A stretch of 64,000 bases of DNA from Selaginella tamariscina (lineage: Eukaryota > Streptophyta > Lycopodiopsida > Selaginellales > Selaginellaceae). Position 1 is the stretch's first letter; each line of letters opens with the position of its first letter. The stretch lies in the NCBI GenBank assembly GCA_003024785.1, contig PUQB01000981.1, positions 1 to 64,000 of the forward strand, read 5' to 3'. The translations under genes and the position numbers were made by a program. Below are positions 34,861-47,233 of this stretch, piece by piece. The notes beneath the pieces are model-generated. The model was not told where the DNA came from. It worked only from the letters and a program-made list of their open reading frames with translations, and made no database searches.

Positions 34861-36413
34861 GCACAGGGTCCTCTACATTTCCTGCTGCTATTTGTAAGTG
34901 GTATTTTCAATTGAGTACTTGCTTTCATCATTAACAGGTTATTAATTATTTGGGAAGTAGACGCACGCAGGCCACACTAGTCATCTAGTAATATTTCGTG
35001 GTTCTAACTGGGGACTTTAGGATAAAATGGAGCTACACCGGTGCAAATCCATCGAGTAACTGTTGTACATGTAATGGTTTTTTGCCCCTCTTCCTGTTCG
35101 TTAAAGCTAACTGAGCTTGAGTATACCTCTTCTAACATAGCAGGCTACTGATTAAATCATCTTTGGTAACAGTTGATCTGTAAGCTTAGCTAGATGACGT
35201 GGCAAATTGGTAGAAGGCAGAAGAAAGAAAGAAATTTTTAATGTTTTTTGGTTGAACAGCGATGCCCAGAAATTCCGAAGAATCCTGTTCCTATAAGATC
35301 TTTGTTGGGTACCGTATTTGACAAAAACGTTTATGTCATCATACTGGGTACGTGGCTATGAACAGCTGGTAACGTGCAACTAATTGGAGGATTCTTGGGA
35401 CTAGTGTTGTTTAGGAGTTTGTTCTAGGTTTTTATCGTAATATCCAGATTTAGCTGACTGTTAATAATAAATTCACTGGTCGGTCGTTTCTACAGGGAAA
35501 TAAGCTCCCACAGCTTGTTAAGTTTGTATTGGCTATGAATGTAGCGTTGTCGATCGTTGCAAATCCCAACACACTTGATAAATATCATTGATAAACGATG
35601 AATAAAAGAATCATTCTTATCTTTCAGCCCTGCAACACCCATTTCAATTCTTTTTAAAGAGAAGGGCAAAGGTAAGAAAGGAAGGTGCTGTCGGCTAAGA
35701 TTCGAATTGAGATATCTAGTTGGTGATTGATTGTGTCCGACCATGTTGTTGTTGTTGTGTTGAATGAATGAGCTTTGATAGTGAGAGATAATGTCATTGA
35801 GGAGATAAACACACGTGGCTGGAAGGCTTTATACTAAAAATAAATGTAGTTTATTTGAGAAGTTACAAGTGTCCTTTTCATATATTTTTTTATGTCATCT
35901 TTGCTATTGGTTTGTAAATTGTTAATGATAAAATGTAACATAATTAAATGCTCGTCAATAGAATCGTCCGAAGCCTCTTTACAATTGAGGCCCACTTTCC
36001 ATTGGCGGGTGATTATTTAATCCCTAGTAAATTTAAACAATGTCAATCATTAATAATAATTATCACTGTGGATTTACACTAGAGTGTTAACTAAATTAAA
36101 AATTAAAACTACAAATGAATAATTTTTATTTAACCGTGGTTACAATTTCCTACCAAAACTGATCTACACTCATGTGTGCATTATGTGTATGTACCTCTCT
36201 CTCTATCTCTCTCACACACACATTGTATATATGTGTGTGTTACTCATATATTTGTACATATATATGATGACCTTAAACTATCTCTTTTCGTATCCTTGCA
36301 TTACATAAACTGTGTATGTACCTTCTCTCTCTCTCAATCACTCACACACACACACATTAAGTTGTGTAATGAATTTATGTATGCATAGGATCTACAGTGA
36401 AACTTAGCAGAGT
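34861..36413. other. Intergenic, no gene recognised
   Basis: The first part is probably the SF3B2 3' UTR. Beyond this I see AT-rich DNA, CT/CA-rich low complexity at 36190-36360, and no motif or RNA gene. Confidence 0.5.
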
Positions 36414-36843
36414 TTGGGATACATACATGCTGGTTATAATACTAAATTCAGGACATGGCAAAAAGCAGAAGTAGCAAAGGTCTTATCAAAAATGAGCACC
36501 AATATGACCAAATTGAGCGCTCCCCCACAACCACAGGCTCACTTGCAGTTGGATGGACAAGGACTTCCACAAGGACAAGCAGCAGTGCATTCACAAGTAG
36601 CACTGGATGTGCTTTAGAACCACCAGACCATCACTATGCAAAGTCCATCGAGGAGTGTGTAACCCCAAGACTACCTTTTGCATTGTGGAAGCCAGAGTTG
36701 TTCCTGGCCTTGTTTCTCTACTTGATGAGCCCGCTAGCCTGGCAGCTGAAGCATTAGTAGTTGCACTCTTTACATTGGTTTCTGACTCAGAAACTATTGA
36801 TAGAGATGTGTGTGCGCGCGTGTGTGTAGTGTCAAGTAGATGA
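36414..36843 (+). pseudogene. ARM-repeat protein fragment (U-box/ARM type)
   Basis: The readable segment at about 36640-36820 encodes VHRGVCNPKTTFCIVEARV, VPGLVSLLDEPASLAAEAL and VALFTLVSDSETIDR. This resembles one to two armadillo repeats of plant U-box/ARM proteins. The upstream part, from the ATG near 36455, reads in another frame as Ser/Thr-rich or Gln/Pro-rich text with no domain. No U-box, splice structure or downstream repeats follow; AT-rich DNA begins at once. It is most likely a gene fragment. The exact family is uncertain. Confidence 0.45.
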
Positions 36844-36880
36844 ATACGTATGGCAACATCTGAACACATCACTATATAAA

Positions 36881-36919
36881 ATATATATATATATATATAA
36901 TATATATATATATATATAC
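36881..36919. repeat. (AT)n microsatellite
   Basis: Two AT runs separated by a single AA step, directly after the ARM-repeat fragment. Confidence 0.85.
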
Positions 36920-38279
36920 ACACAACCGTACCACATGGACACAACACAAAACTATAACCACGATTAACAAAACTTAGCTACTCTATACACTGTAGAGAGA
37001 GAGAATAACATATATGTGCAATGTGCAACTTGCACACCATACATACCTCCACGCATGTATTTATGTGTTCTAAACAGGCTGTTTTATAGGTGCGTGAGGT
37101 TATCCTTGATTCAAGAGATTCCAATTATTTATGAATTAATTGGAGTGTGTGTATACGTTACATACTACCAAGAGAGATATATATAATACAAAGAGAATAT
37201 AGAGGTATATGGCAAATAATATGCTAAATAGATAAATATATAAGAATACTGCTTGGTTTAATAAATATGTTTGTCAAAGTGGTTGAACACGATGGACACA
37301 TGTATAGAATCTCATTTTGTGTCTTTAAATTTCGGCTTTAAAATAAAAAAGAGAGCACTACACATTCAGATTTATCAAAAACAAGTGGTAAAGGACATCA
37401 ATTGGCAGTCATCATATGCTATGGCACCTTGATAACATTATAGCCTTAGAGAATTCTCCATAGGGATCATGCACCTCCTCTACAATATGTGTATCTATTC
37501 TAATAAGTAAGGAGAGCCTTAATAAATACATGTGTTGCCGTTTTATATAACCGAGCAAAATTACATAATTATTTAGCTATTTACCGAAAAAGCCACGTAG
37601 GCGCCAACATAGATGCCATATAGTGCTATATAAATTTTATATTTTAAATAACTTACAAGTGGAAATCTAAACTGTTGATAGAATAAATAATTTATTAAAT
37701 TTGATTAGTTGAGGCAATTAACCACTCACTAGTGGAAAGTGAAGAGAATTTAATTATGAGTAGGTAATAACAACAAAAAATCATGAAAGAAAGAAAATGT
37801 GATTACAACACTAGGCATTAGTAAAGGCACAACAAAAGTAAATAAAAGTTATTTCAGAATGAAATAAAGATTTATGGGAATTTTCATGCAGTGCCACAAA
37901 TCAATTACAAGACATCGGTTAAGCAAATTGAAGGAGTGCACAAATAATTAGAATATTAAAGATTAAAGACATTAACCATGGCAAGAACACTCAGGGTGAT
38001 GGGCTAAGAAGGTGATACAAACATTATTTTACAGACTGGACCATGAGAATTACATACAACATATACAACAATTATTATACGAATTTATAACACATAATCT
38101 TTTTTACTAGTTTTGTAACAGTTCATAGTGAGGAATTTCATAATTGGTATGGGGCGAGCTACACAAGTGGCACCAAGTAGACACTTTGACAAACACTTTG
38201 GTATGACCCCTAGGCCCCAAGGTCATATCATGGTTCAACACTGAGGGAATGGTGATTTAACAAATATACATGCTTGAGC
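36920..38279. other. AT-rich intergenic stretch
   Basis: No gene, RNA or repeat terminus recognised. Confidence 0.45.
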
Positions 38280-38793
38280 TTGAACAAAAGTGTTAACCTT
38301 AAGCATTTGTTTAAGAGAGGTTATGTCTTATAATCAAGTTTGTTTGTTAAAGAGTTCATCTTAGGGGTGTGTGAACATGTTTGAGGCTTGAACAATCTAA
38401 ATTTATTAGCAAGGGCAACACTAGACCTATGTGATTGTATACCTATACATTTATGTGTCATTAAATATTAATAGGTTTGGGGTATAGCTTAGCTACACAA
38501 ATCATGAATTAAGTTAAGTCTTATAAAAATTGTATTTTCATGTGAGAGTGATTTTTTAAAGTGTAAGGGATGATTTCATAGGGTATATGTGGGAGTGCAA
38601 TTACTATGGTATAGTTAGAGCATAGGTCTCCTAAGGTAGGACCCTAAGTTTGTTAGGGTTATCTTTATGGATTTTTGAGGGTAGTCACTCATAAGTCTCT
38701 TACCTGTTTGTTCTAAAAAACATTGTGTTGCTCACACATGATAATAATGATGAATGATCAATCACGTGTTGCCATCAAATTAAAATTATAACA
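38280..38793 (-). mobile_element. Decayed remnant of the TG...CA family (long form)
   Basis: The order of phrases follows the second half of the copy at 13968-15319. Examples are AAGCATTTGTTTAAGAGAGGTTATGTCTTATAA for the block near 14650, a GGTTTGGGGTATAGCTTAGC block, GTGTTGCTCACACATG, and CACGTGTTGCCATC leading into TTAAAATTATAACA at the end. It is far more AT-rich than the copies at 10-17 kb, as expected for an old copy decayed by deamination. The left limit is approximate. Confidence 0.55.
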
Positions 38794-39814
38794 CTAAAGA
38801 CTTAAATATACTAAGTGAAGTTGTTTCTTAAGTTCAGTAATAAACTTCAGTAATGTAAACATTCTCTTTTATTTTTTTTTAACATAAATATACATGTGAA
38901 GCTTGATTCACCTCACAAATATTCTCGCCATCATAATATAGTATATAATAAATATGTATATGCATGAACATGTCCTCGGTGTCAAGGATGACGCATAGAC
39001 ATTTAATATTTTTCTCCTCGTTTCATAACATTCACCACTCAGTGTACAGAACTATATGGACAACTATACAATAGTGCACAATGCACAGCGCCCTCTTTAG
39101 ACGACTCTTCATGTTCAAATGAGTTGGTATAGATTCACAATCTTAACATGTCTTTGAATATGGATTTATAGGAAGTGAGAGTGGCAAGAACCCTCCTATG
39201 AGATGACTTCATATTTGTTGTGTTGTGGTAATCTCAATGTTTTGAGAATCTCAAGTTTGTGCTTAACTTCGATGATTTGTTTTAGGCTGAATCATCTACA
39301 TTGAATGGAGACAGTTCAAAATATCATTGCACTTCATCTGTTAATGAATGAGGTTGATTCCAAGTTGGCAGATCTTGGAACAATAAATACTAAGTATCTA
39401 TTAATTTTATTATTAAGTATCTATTAATTTGATTAAATGATGTAGAGAATTTTAAAAATAACCTAAAACATTAAAGATTTTTATGGGATAGAGTTGTTAT
39501 GGGATGCATTTTCTTATTCATTGTAGTTTTATTTGGCCATGATCTTAAGTTTGAATCCCAACCAACTAATCTTTTAGGCCACCGATATTTGACGTGATGG
39601 TTGAGCTAGTGGTGTAAGAGTACGAGTGAATCCATGTAACATTGCATTACAACAAAAAAAGGCAATTTTAATGGGTTTTAATAGGGTTTTGATACAGCTT
39701 AGTAGGGTTTTGATGGGAAGCAACTAGAATGTACAATGCATTGGTGCTTCCATGGAGAGATCCTAATAGCATGTACTTTTCATTCATGGAGATGGACTGG
39801 CCATGTGTAGTAAT
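38794..39814. other. Intergenic, no gene recognised
   Basis: AT-rich. A possible SINE-like pair of boxes near 39590-39640 was considered and rejected. Nothing else is supportable. Confidence 0.4.
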
Positions 39815-39929
39815 TGTTGGAGTAGGCCAAAAATATATTAGTGGGGAGGTTGGAGTGCTCATCTTGTTTTAAGGTTCTTAGCCCCAAAACCAATGAGTGT
39901 GAGAGCACTAGTGTTATGCAATTCCAATA
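39815..39929 (+). repeat. 5' LTR of the copia element (115 bp)
   Basis: Opens TGTTGGAGTA and closes ATTCCAATA. Preceded by GTAAT (39810-39814). Very short for a copia LTR. Confidence 0.8.
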
Positions 39930-42900
39930 TGGTATCAAAGCAGCACAACATTGGCACCTAGAATTGAAGGTCAGAATGGGGAAGAGCTCTTGCAACAAGC
40001 CCTTCATCTTCAATGGGAATGACTTTCACTTATGGAAGAAGCTCATGGAGACTTATCTTCACCTTCAAGGTGTGTATGCATAGTTGATGGTTTTGAGGCA
40101 CAACCAAATGTGGGAATGGGCTAGAGGCCTAGAAGGTTCTTAGAGACTAGAAGATCATGAAGGAGCAAGCAATGGGGTGTATTTGCAACTATCTTAACCA
40201 TGGGACTTTGCTTAAGGCCAACATGGAGCAGGGAGCCAAAGAGTTTTGAAAGTGGTTGAATGATACTTACGACAAAAAGTCTGATATGGAGGTCATGACG
40301 ATTGACTCCACATTGGAGGCTTGCATCTTTGAAAGACGACAAAGATATGCAGCAACATGTGGACTCCTTGAGTCAGTTGTTTGTAAATCTCGCTACCCAA
40401 GGAAAGGAACACGAGGTTCTTGATTCGATGTAAAGTGAAGCTCTAAAAGTCACTCCACGGGAATGAGATGATGTTGCTGAAGCAATGATGCATGAACTGA
40501 ATCTCTCGTTTGATGAGATAGCCACAAAGCTAGTGAATACCTCCCTACTATGCAAGGAGAAGACTCAAACTTATGAAGTGCATCATGCAATGTATGCCAC
40601 AAATGAGCCAGTACAGGCTTTAACAAAATGGAATGAAAGGCAAAGTGGCAATGGACGCAATGTTGTGCATGGAGGTTGAGCTAGTTGCAACAACCATGGA
40701 GGTGGAGGATGCGTTGTTGGATGAGGCATCCCCACTACAAGAGAGCATAGTCAAGCCCTGGGAGCAATGAGATGTATTCGTTACAATCAATGTAAGCTAT
40801 GTTGGGAGTTTGGCCATTGGGCTCAAGACTGCCCCGCCAGTGTAGCTACGAATTTGAGCAAGCTCTTAATCGAGGAGCGAGTAAGGAGATCAAGGAAGAA
40901 AGTCATAAAGTGGAAGTTCAGCACGAGGGCATACATGGGTTCTTGATTCTGGATGTACCAACCTCAAGAATATGAATAAATTCATGTTTGAGCAATATAA
41001 GCTAGTAAGGACCCAAAGGCGTGGTCTTAGGCGATGATACTTGCTTTGGAATCCAAGGTAGTGAGAAGTTTCACTTTGTTCTTGAGGATGAAAGTGAAAT
41101 AATTTTCTCAAATGCCATGCATGTTCCTAATTTGAGATAAATGTCTGTGGCCAAGATGTGTGACAATGGTATATGTGATTGTCTTTGATAGTGACAACAT
41201 GTTTTTCATAGAAAAATTCAGTTTTCACATGATTAGAAAGAAGTGCTCAACGATAGACACCAAGGAAACTTATATGAGGTATTGTCTCATGTGTAGCAAG
41301 CGACATTCGTTGAATAGCTGCAGCCTAATATTCATCTTTAGCATTGTCATTTTGACCATGTAAACTACAAAGCACTACAAAAGTTGGTGACAAAGAAAAT
41401 GGTGGTGGGGTTGGACCTCAAAAATAAGATCAACCCTAGTTTTTGTGAGTCTGACTTGCATGTTGTGAAAACACCACCAACAAAGTGTCATTGTCTCCAA
41501 ACGTCGAGTGAGTCACCCTTTTGAGCTCATTCACTTGGACTTATGAAGTCCCATGGATGTGCTTAACCATTTTGGTGCAAAGTATTTATGACTTTCATCA
41601 ATGACTTCATGCTAAATCTCATAGGTATGACAAACATTATGAAAGTCATTATTAAGATATTTCTTACCATCATTGGTTCTTAACACCTTGATCTTCTAGT
41701 CCAACTAGGTCTTTACAAAGGCCTTGAAATGTTTAAAGACCTGTATAGCTTCATCTTTGCTCTTTAGGAAGAAGATACACATCTTGTGGTTGATATACTC
41801 CACAACAGAATGGAGTTGTCGAATGGAAGAATCAGACACTATTAAATACAACACAAAAAGCCTGTGCAAGGTTAGATAAGGAATTTTGGAAAGAAGCAGT
41901 TTGTGGCATTGCATGAGCAAAATCGACTTTCTATTGCTGTGTTAAAGGAGAAAATGTCTAAGGAAATGTTGTCTAGAAGAAAGCCAAACATGTTTCATCT
42001 TTGTGCATTCGGTTGTGTGGTATTTACTCACATTCCTAACCAATTGCAAAAGAAGCTTGATTCAAAGAGTAAAAAGTTTATCTTTGTCATCTATGTAGAT
42101 GATGAAGAACACAACTATAAAGGGTATAAACTTTGGGATCCACTCACTAAAGTCACCCTTGTTAGCACCAATGTCATCTTTGACTCGCGTGGTGGTGAAA
42201 TCAGCATTTATAAGTTTCATCAATGAGGATCTCCTAGTACATATTATTCCTTTTGGGTTTTGAGATCTCGATAGTAATGATGCTATTGAGGATGATGATG
42301 GTGCTAATGTGGATGATGAGGTCGAGCTCCACCATTGGAAGATGCCCAACCTACTAACGAGGCTCCGTAGCTTGAAGAGACAATGATTGTCAACCTTGTT
42401 CATCATTATTGAGGCATGCCTGACCCCATTGAAATATTGGATGACCCTCATTTATGTAGGCCATCACGCAAGGTTTTGGAAAATGTGACTTCCATGCTTA
42501 ACCAAGATGAAGCTAAATTAACATGAGATCATTCTTTGGACGTATGATGAAGCAGCCCATGGGGTTGATTCTTAGTTTTGACATGTTGCCATTCAGTATG
42601 AGATAAATTCTCTCAATGAGAATCAAACTTTTGACATTTGTGATGCCCCAAGAGTATGCAAGCATGTACTTTAAATGGATGTTCAAATGCATTCATGACA
42701 GTATGATTGATCAACACTGTTATAAGGTTCATCTTGTGGTCAAAGGCTTTATGGTGAAAGGCATTAATTATAATGAGACTTTTTCACCTATAGTCAAGAT
42801 GACGAGTGTGCTTATGGTTCTAGCTCTTGCCAATGCCAGAAAGTGGAAGGTCCATCATATGAATGTTAAGACAACCTTCTTATATGGAGAGTTGGGTAAA

Positions 42901-43825
42901 GAGATCTTTATGCGCATTCTCACTAGGTTTCTTGATAATGGAGATCTTACCAAAGTCTAGATGCTTTATATGGCCTCTCACGTGTATGGTATCACAAGTT
43001 ACTTTGTTGACATGGTTTTTAACATGTTATTGTAAATTTGTAATCTCAAGACTAAGTTTGTTGGGACCTTTTGGACGAAAGACTTGAGTGAAGTTTGCAC
43101 CTTCTTTAGTATTAAAGTGGAACGAGATATCAAGATTGCTATGATGAAATTGCATTAAAGCCAATATGTGGAGTTACTCTTGATCCATTTTGGCTACCTA
43201 ATGTACATGCCACTCTTGTCAGGTCGAACATATTCTATGCCACCATTATGTTAAGTCAATTCAACACACGACCATGCACAAACCATTGGAATGTTGCTAA
43301 GTTGCTATCTCAGGGAACAATGGATCATGGTTTATGCTATTCTGTGAGTGACACTGCATTGGTATGCTACATTGATGCCAACTAAGCCACCAACAAGGGA
43401 TGTCACTCCACCACATGTTTCAATTCACACATGTGCAGAACCGCCATCAGTTGGGCTAGTAAACGCCAAAGTGTGGTGGCACCCTCATTTGCCGAGGCTA
43501 AGTACATCTCTCTCACAACGGGCTATAAGGAGCTTGTATGGCTCAAGAGTTTAATGAAGGATCTTAGGAGTCTTGAATTGGGCCCACTAGATGGTGTGAT
43601 AACCAAAGCAGCATTGCCATGACTCAGAACTCCATTTTCCACGGTTGCAGCAAACATATCCTTGTCCAATTCCACTGTGTGCAAGAGCAAGTGAAAGCTG
43701 GACTTGTACGCATCTATTACATACCTATAAGGGAGATGCTAGTAGATATCTTCACCAAGCCTCTAGGCCCTGACAAGTTCAGGACTAAGCTTGGTTTGTG
43801 TTGATCTTTGGCTTAGGGGGGGGAG

Positions 43826-43942
43826 TGTTGGAGTAAACCAAACATATTTCAGTGGAGACGCGTGACGTGCTCATCATGTTTTTAGGGTTCTTAAACTCAA
43901 AACCAATGAGTGGTAGGGCACTGGCGCTGTGCGATTCCAATA
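43826..43942 (+). repeat. 3' LTR of the copia element (117 bp)
   Basis: Opens TGTTGGAGTA after a G-rich purine tract and closes ATTCCAATA, followed by GTAAC (43943-43947). It is clearly diverged from the 5' LTR. Confidence 0.8.
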
Positions 43943-44292
43943 GTAACATCTCTCTACCTTCTCCCTTGTTGATTGCTTGCTTTGCATCGAGTTTGCCCAT
44001 GATGGGAATTTTGTATAGCTATGTGCATATGAAATGTTGTGTCTATTGGAGGGAGTGTTTGCCTGCAGGTCACACTGGAATGCATATATAAGGAGTTGCA
44101 GTGATCATTGTTTGTCCCTTGTTTGCCACTTGTTCATCACTGTTTGTCATTGAGAAATGTTGCTTTGCCAGATGCTAGTTGCTGTAGATGATATCATTGT
44201 CTAGACTATGGCAACGCTGAGGGATACTGGTTTGGGAGCAAAGACAGGCAAGATAACTTGAAAGTTTTGTTAATCCCGCTTGCTCATTAATT

Positions 44293-44880
44293 ATGAAGTT
44301 TCATTTTCATGGTGTTTTCGGAATATCCACAATTTACTGCACTTCTTTAGCACCTGAACCTGCACCAGAGGAGCAAGATCGGTTACTGGCATGCTTATGC
44401 ACTGAGCTGTTCCCTGCTTCAACTCTTAATACAAGCCTCTACACACACTTTCTGTTTGCATTTGTTGAACGCTATCACGTTTGATCTGGAGATTGACGAG
44501 GACACTGCAGAGGAGTTTGTTTGTTTTTCTTAAGAGGAGAGCCCTCATGTGAGTACCCTTTGTTTCAGTCGGCGGTGGAGTTGCTGACCACTCATGGCAA
44601 GGCAGGAGAAGTCGAGGAAAGCTTTCATCAGCAGCTCCATTTCCTTAGCAAGACGCTACTGGTGCATGTGTGCGTGAGAGAGTGTGAGTCCTTGGAGTAC
44701 GTGTGTATCATATATATATGCAGGTTTGATGGGGTGGATATAGTTTCCTCTTGTCTGCCAGTGACATGCTCAACATGGGACTGCTTTCGAGGAGATGAGA
44801 GCAAAGATCAGGTCCGAAGCTAAGGTACCTGAGAACTACATTGGGAGCACTCTCAAATTTTGGTTTATGGTATTAACAGG
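44293..44880 (+). CDS. Unrecognised gene fragment
   Basis: Exon-like pieces are readable: APEPAPEEQDRLLACLCTEL with LFPASTLNTSLYTHFLFAFV (44340-44475); SAVELLTTHGKAGEVEESFH (44570-44650), which starts right after a CAG; and EEMRAKIRSEAKVPENYIGS with TLKFWFMV (44790-44870). They look like real amphipathic-helix protein text but sit in different frames with unclear splice sites. I do not recognise the family. It lies between the copia element and the convergent lumen-protein gene, and may be a truncated gene. Confidence 0.3.
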
Positions 44881-45250
44881 TGGTTAGGTACGTTGTGGTG
44901 TGAATATATGTGTGTATCATTGTTAGAACTTCCTTATAAGAAAGGATTGGCTAGCTATGGATGGTCATGGTTGCTCTAGAACTCGTCAGAAACAAGAGTG
45001 GGAGCACTTGTTATAGCACCTGGATATAGTTTTCTTTTCATTTATATGGTTCCGCGCTATTGCATATCTATGCCCATAAAACAATTCCCCCAACGAGTCT
45101 GCAAGGTCAGAAGCTTACTGGTCAGATCAGTTCTCTGCTTACCATTCCCAGAGCTTCCCGTCCCTTTACTTTTGTTCAAATTGGAACTACGATTTAAAAT
45201 TGGTTTAGTTTAGTTTTATGAAGTGTAATGTATTTTAAACCCACCTAAGA

Positions 45251-46092
45251 TTAGTTTATGGTGCTACATGCTCTAGGTCCTGGAGGCTCCCTTAGACAAT
45301 TGCTAATAGCAGAAACAGCTGCTTCAATGGAAGCATCTTCACCCTGCATATATATATATGTGTGTGTGTGTGTGTAACGAAAGTCATTTACCTTGTCACG
45401 CCAATAGAATACGTTCCCATATTGACCCGACAGCCTTGTCCAAAAGCTACGAGGGACATTGAGATCCACAGAAGCACCAACGTTAAAGTTGAGAAGATTC
45501 CCTGCATTTTAATAATGACACGATTAGATTAGATTACGCAGGGTTAATTCTCACCTCCGAGACTTGGATCGGCAACAAACACAATTGTCTTGTCATCAAC
45601 TTGCCAAAAGTCCTTGACAGCCAAACCTGATTACCGATATAGAAAGAGTGGTGTTAAAGTAACAGAAACAGAAACCTGGAGTGTTTGGATAGTTTTGAGC
45701 AAGAACTCTGAGCTTGAAGCCTGTGAGCTCCTCTAGCTCTTGGATTTGCTTGGAAATGCGAGCCTCCTAATTAAGAAGAATTACAAAGACTTAAAGGCAG
45801 TTAACTACAATCGTACCTGGCCTTGAGAAAGAAAACCAGCAACGTCGATCACGGAAGTGAAAGTCTTAGGCAACAGTTCTGGTTTGTTTACGCCTTCCGG
45901 CCGTGCTTGTACCATATATGGAACTAGTTTAAAGTGATGATTAAGTTTAACCAGCGTAATCGGGAAAATGTACCAGAGAGGGCAATTGACACGCTTAAGC
46001 TTGTAGCAACCATTGCTCGGCGGACATTGTGAAGCGTTTTATTAAAAATCCGCTGCAACCGCATTGATTGGGGATGTCCCTGCTAGAGCCAT
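45251..46092 (-). CDS. Thylakoid lumenal 15.0 kDa protein 2-like
   Basis: Homologue of Arabidopsis thylakoid lumenal 15.0-kDa protein 2 (At5g52970 type), a TPM-like lumen protein of unclear function. Exons (minus): 46092-45974, about 45925-45817, 45766-45676, 45626-45555, 45501-45392 and 45343-45251. Blocks: KTFTSVIDVAGFLSQGQ, EARISKQIQELEELTGFKL, RVLAQNYPNTP, GLAVKDFWQVDDKTIVFVAD, LNFNVGASVDLNVPRSFW, GQYGNVFYWRDK, GEDASIEAAVSAISNCLREP, and stop after ACSTIN. Exon 1 encodes a basic stretch then a hydrophobic segment (MVATSLSVSIALSG), consistent with a bipartite plastid and lumen signal. An apparent one-base break lies near 46060. The start is uncertain. Confidence 0.88.
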
Positions 46093-47233
46093 TACCCTGT
46101 TGTTTAAAAAATGTAGGGTAATTACTATTACGACATTAGTATTTTATATAATAAGCATGTGAACACCAAAATGTAATCACATGTGAAAAGTCCGTGTAAT
46201 ATTATCAAGTAGTTAAGGGGGCTTCACAATGGCAATTAAGTAAGCTCAAGGACACTAATTTTTAATTTAGTTAACCCAAAAAAACTCTTAATACAGTCTA
46301 GTTTTGCATGTTGCATTACTTGGTTTTGATGTTCCAATTTGATTTGAGTTTCTTTTATCACTTATTAATTAGTTTTTAAATTAAGAGATGAGGCCGGAGG
46401 ATGATTACATTAATATGAGAGATGACGAACAAAGTCAAGTGTTAAATTCTCAACCACTCCTCACCTCAACAACAAATCAAGGTATTTAAGTAATTATACT
46501 ATGCATGTTGAAGTGAATCAAACAGTTGCTTGGTAAGAATTTGTTCACCCTCAAGTGATAAACCCGTTAATGGCCTTCGTCGTGATTTGCCGGCCGGAAT
46601 ATATGAATAGACTAAGGTTATGTTTCTTGGAAACAAGAATATAATATATTCCAAGAGTGACTCACGCTCTAATATAGCAATAACAATCTGATTTTTTATA
46701 AAAACAACATTTGGGAACTAATTATAAGAACTTCTAGTACCAAAGCCTCGTATTATTAAATTATTCAATTTCTTTTTTGCTTTCGTTCTGTTGTACCGAT
46801 CCCACTATGATATATTACAAGATACTCCAATTAACATTTCATTTAACATAGTTTGCAAAATGAGGTTAAATTTAACTTTTTATTCAAATGGTGTGACAAA
46901 TATTAACATCCAATTGATACATATATTTTTCAAAACTTTTTAATTCAAGTTCTATAATAACTTTCCGACTTAAACACACAGCAAAGAAATATACATACTG
47001 GATGTACAAGTACGACCACACGGACATATTTACATATGAACCTGCTATCTTTTTCTTGTCATGAGTATGACTTGATCAATCCAAGACTATGGAAGAACCT
47101 CTCTGATAAATTCCCAAAAGAAAATCCCAACCGTCCAATTTGCTGCTGTTTCTCTTCTGGACACTTCTGATTAACTGTCAACAATAAAAAGTGCGAATGT
47201 TCTTCTTAATTAGTATACAGGTTATACGCTGAT
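46093..47233. other. Intergenic, no gene recognised
   Basis: AT-rich, without motifs that I can support. It includes the promoter of the lumen-protein gene and the 3' flank of the ACR gene. Confidence 0.45.

Larger units (their letters stand above)
39815..43942 (+). mobile_element. Old Ty1/copia element with short LTRs, broken
   Basis: Fossil copia element. Parts in order: LTR 39815-39929; primer site TGGTATCAAAGC at 39930 (close to the initiator-Met tRNA complement TGGTATCAGAGC); gag (about 39970-40700); a zinc-knuckle region with FGHWAQDCPAS (about 40800-40845); protease and pre-integrase region (about 40900-41460); integrase with PQQNGVVEW (about 41800); reverse transcriptase (about 42620-43000, with YNETFSPIVKMTSV and HHMNVKTTFLYGE); RNase H (about 43370-43800, with SWASKRQSVVAPSFAEAKY); purine tract (43815-43825); and LTR 43826-43942. 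The flanks GTAAT and GTAAC match at 4 of 5 positions. It is heavily interrupted and internally rearranged; the LTRs differ at about a fifth of positions, so the insertion is old. Confidence 0.88.

Noticed and set aside
39590-39660. SINE or tRNA-derived element with A-box- and B-box-like words and an A-rich tail
   Set aside because: The boxes are poor matches, no cloverleaf can be drawn, no terminal duplications are seen, and the flanking B-like word is out of order.
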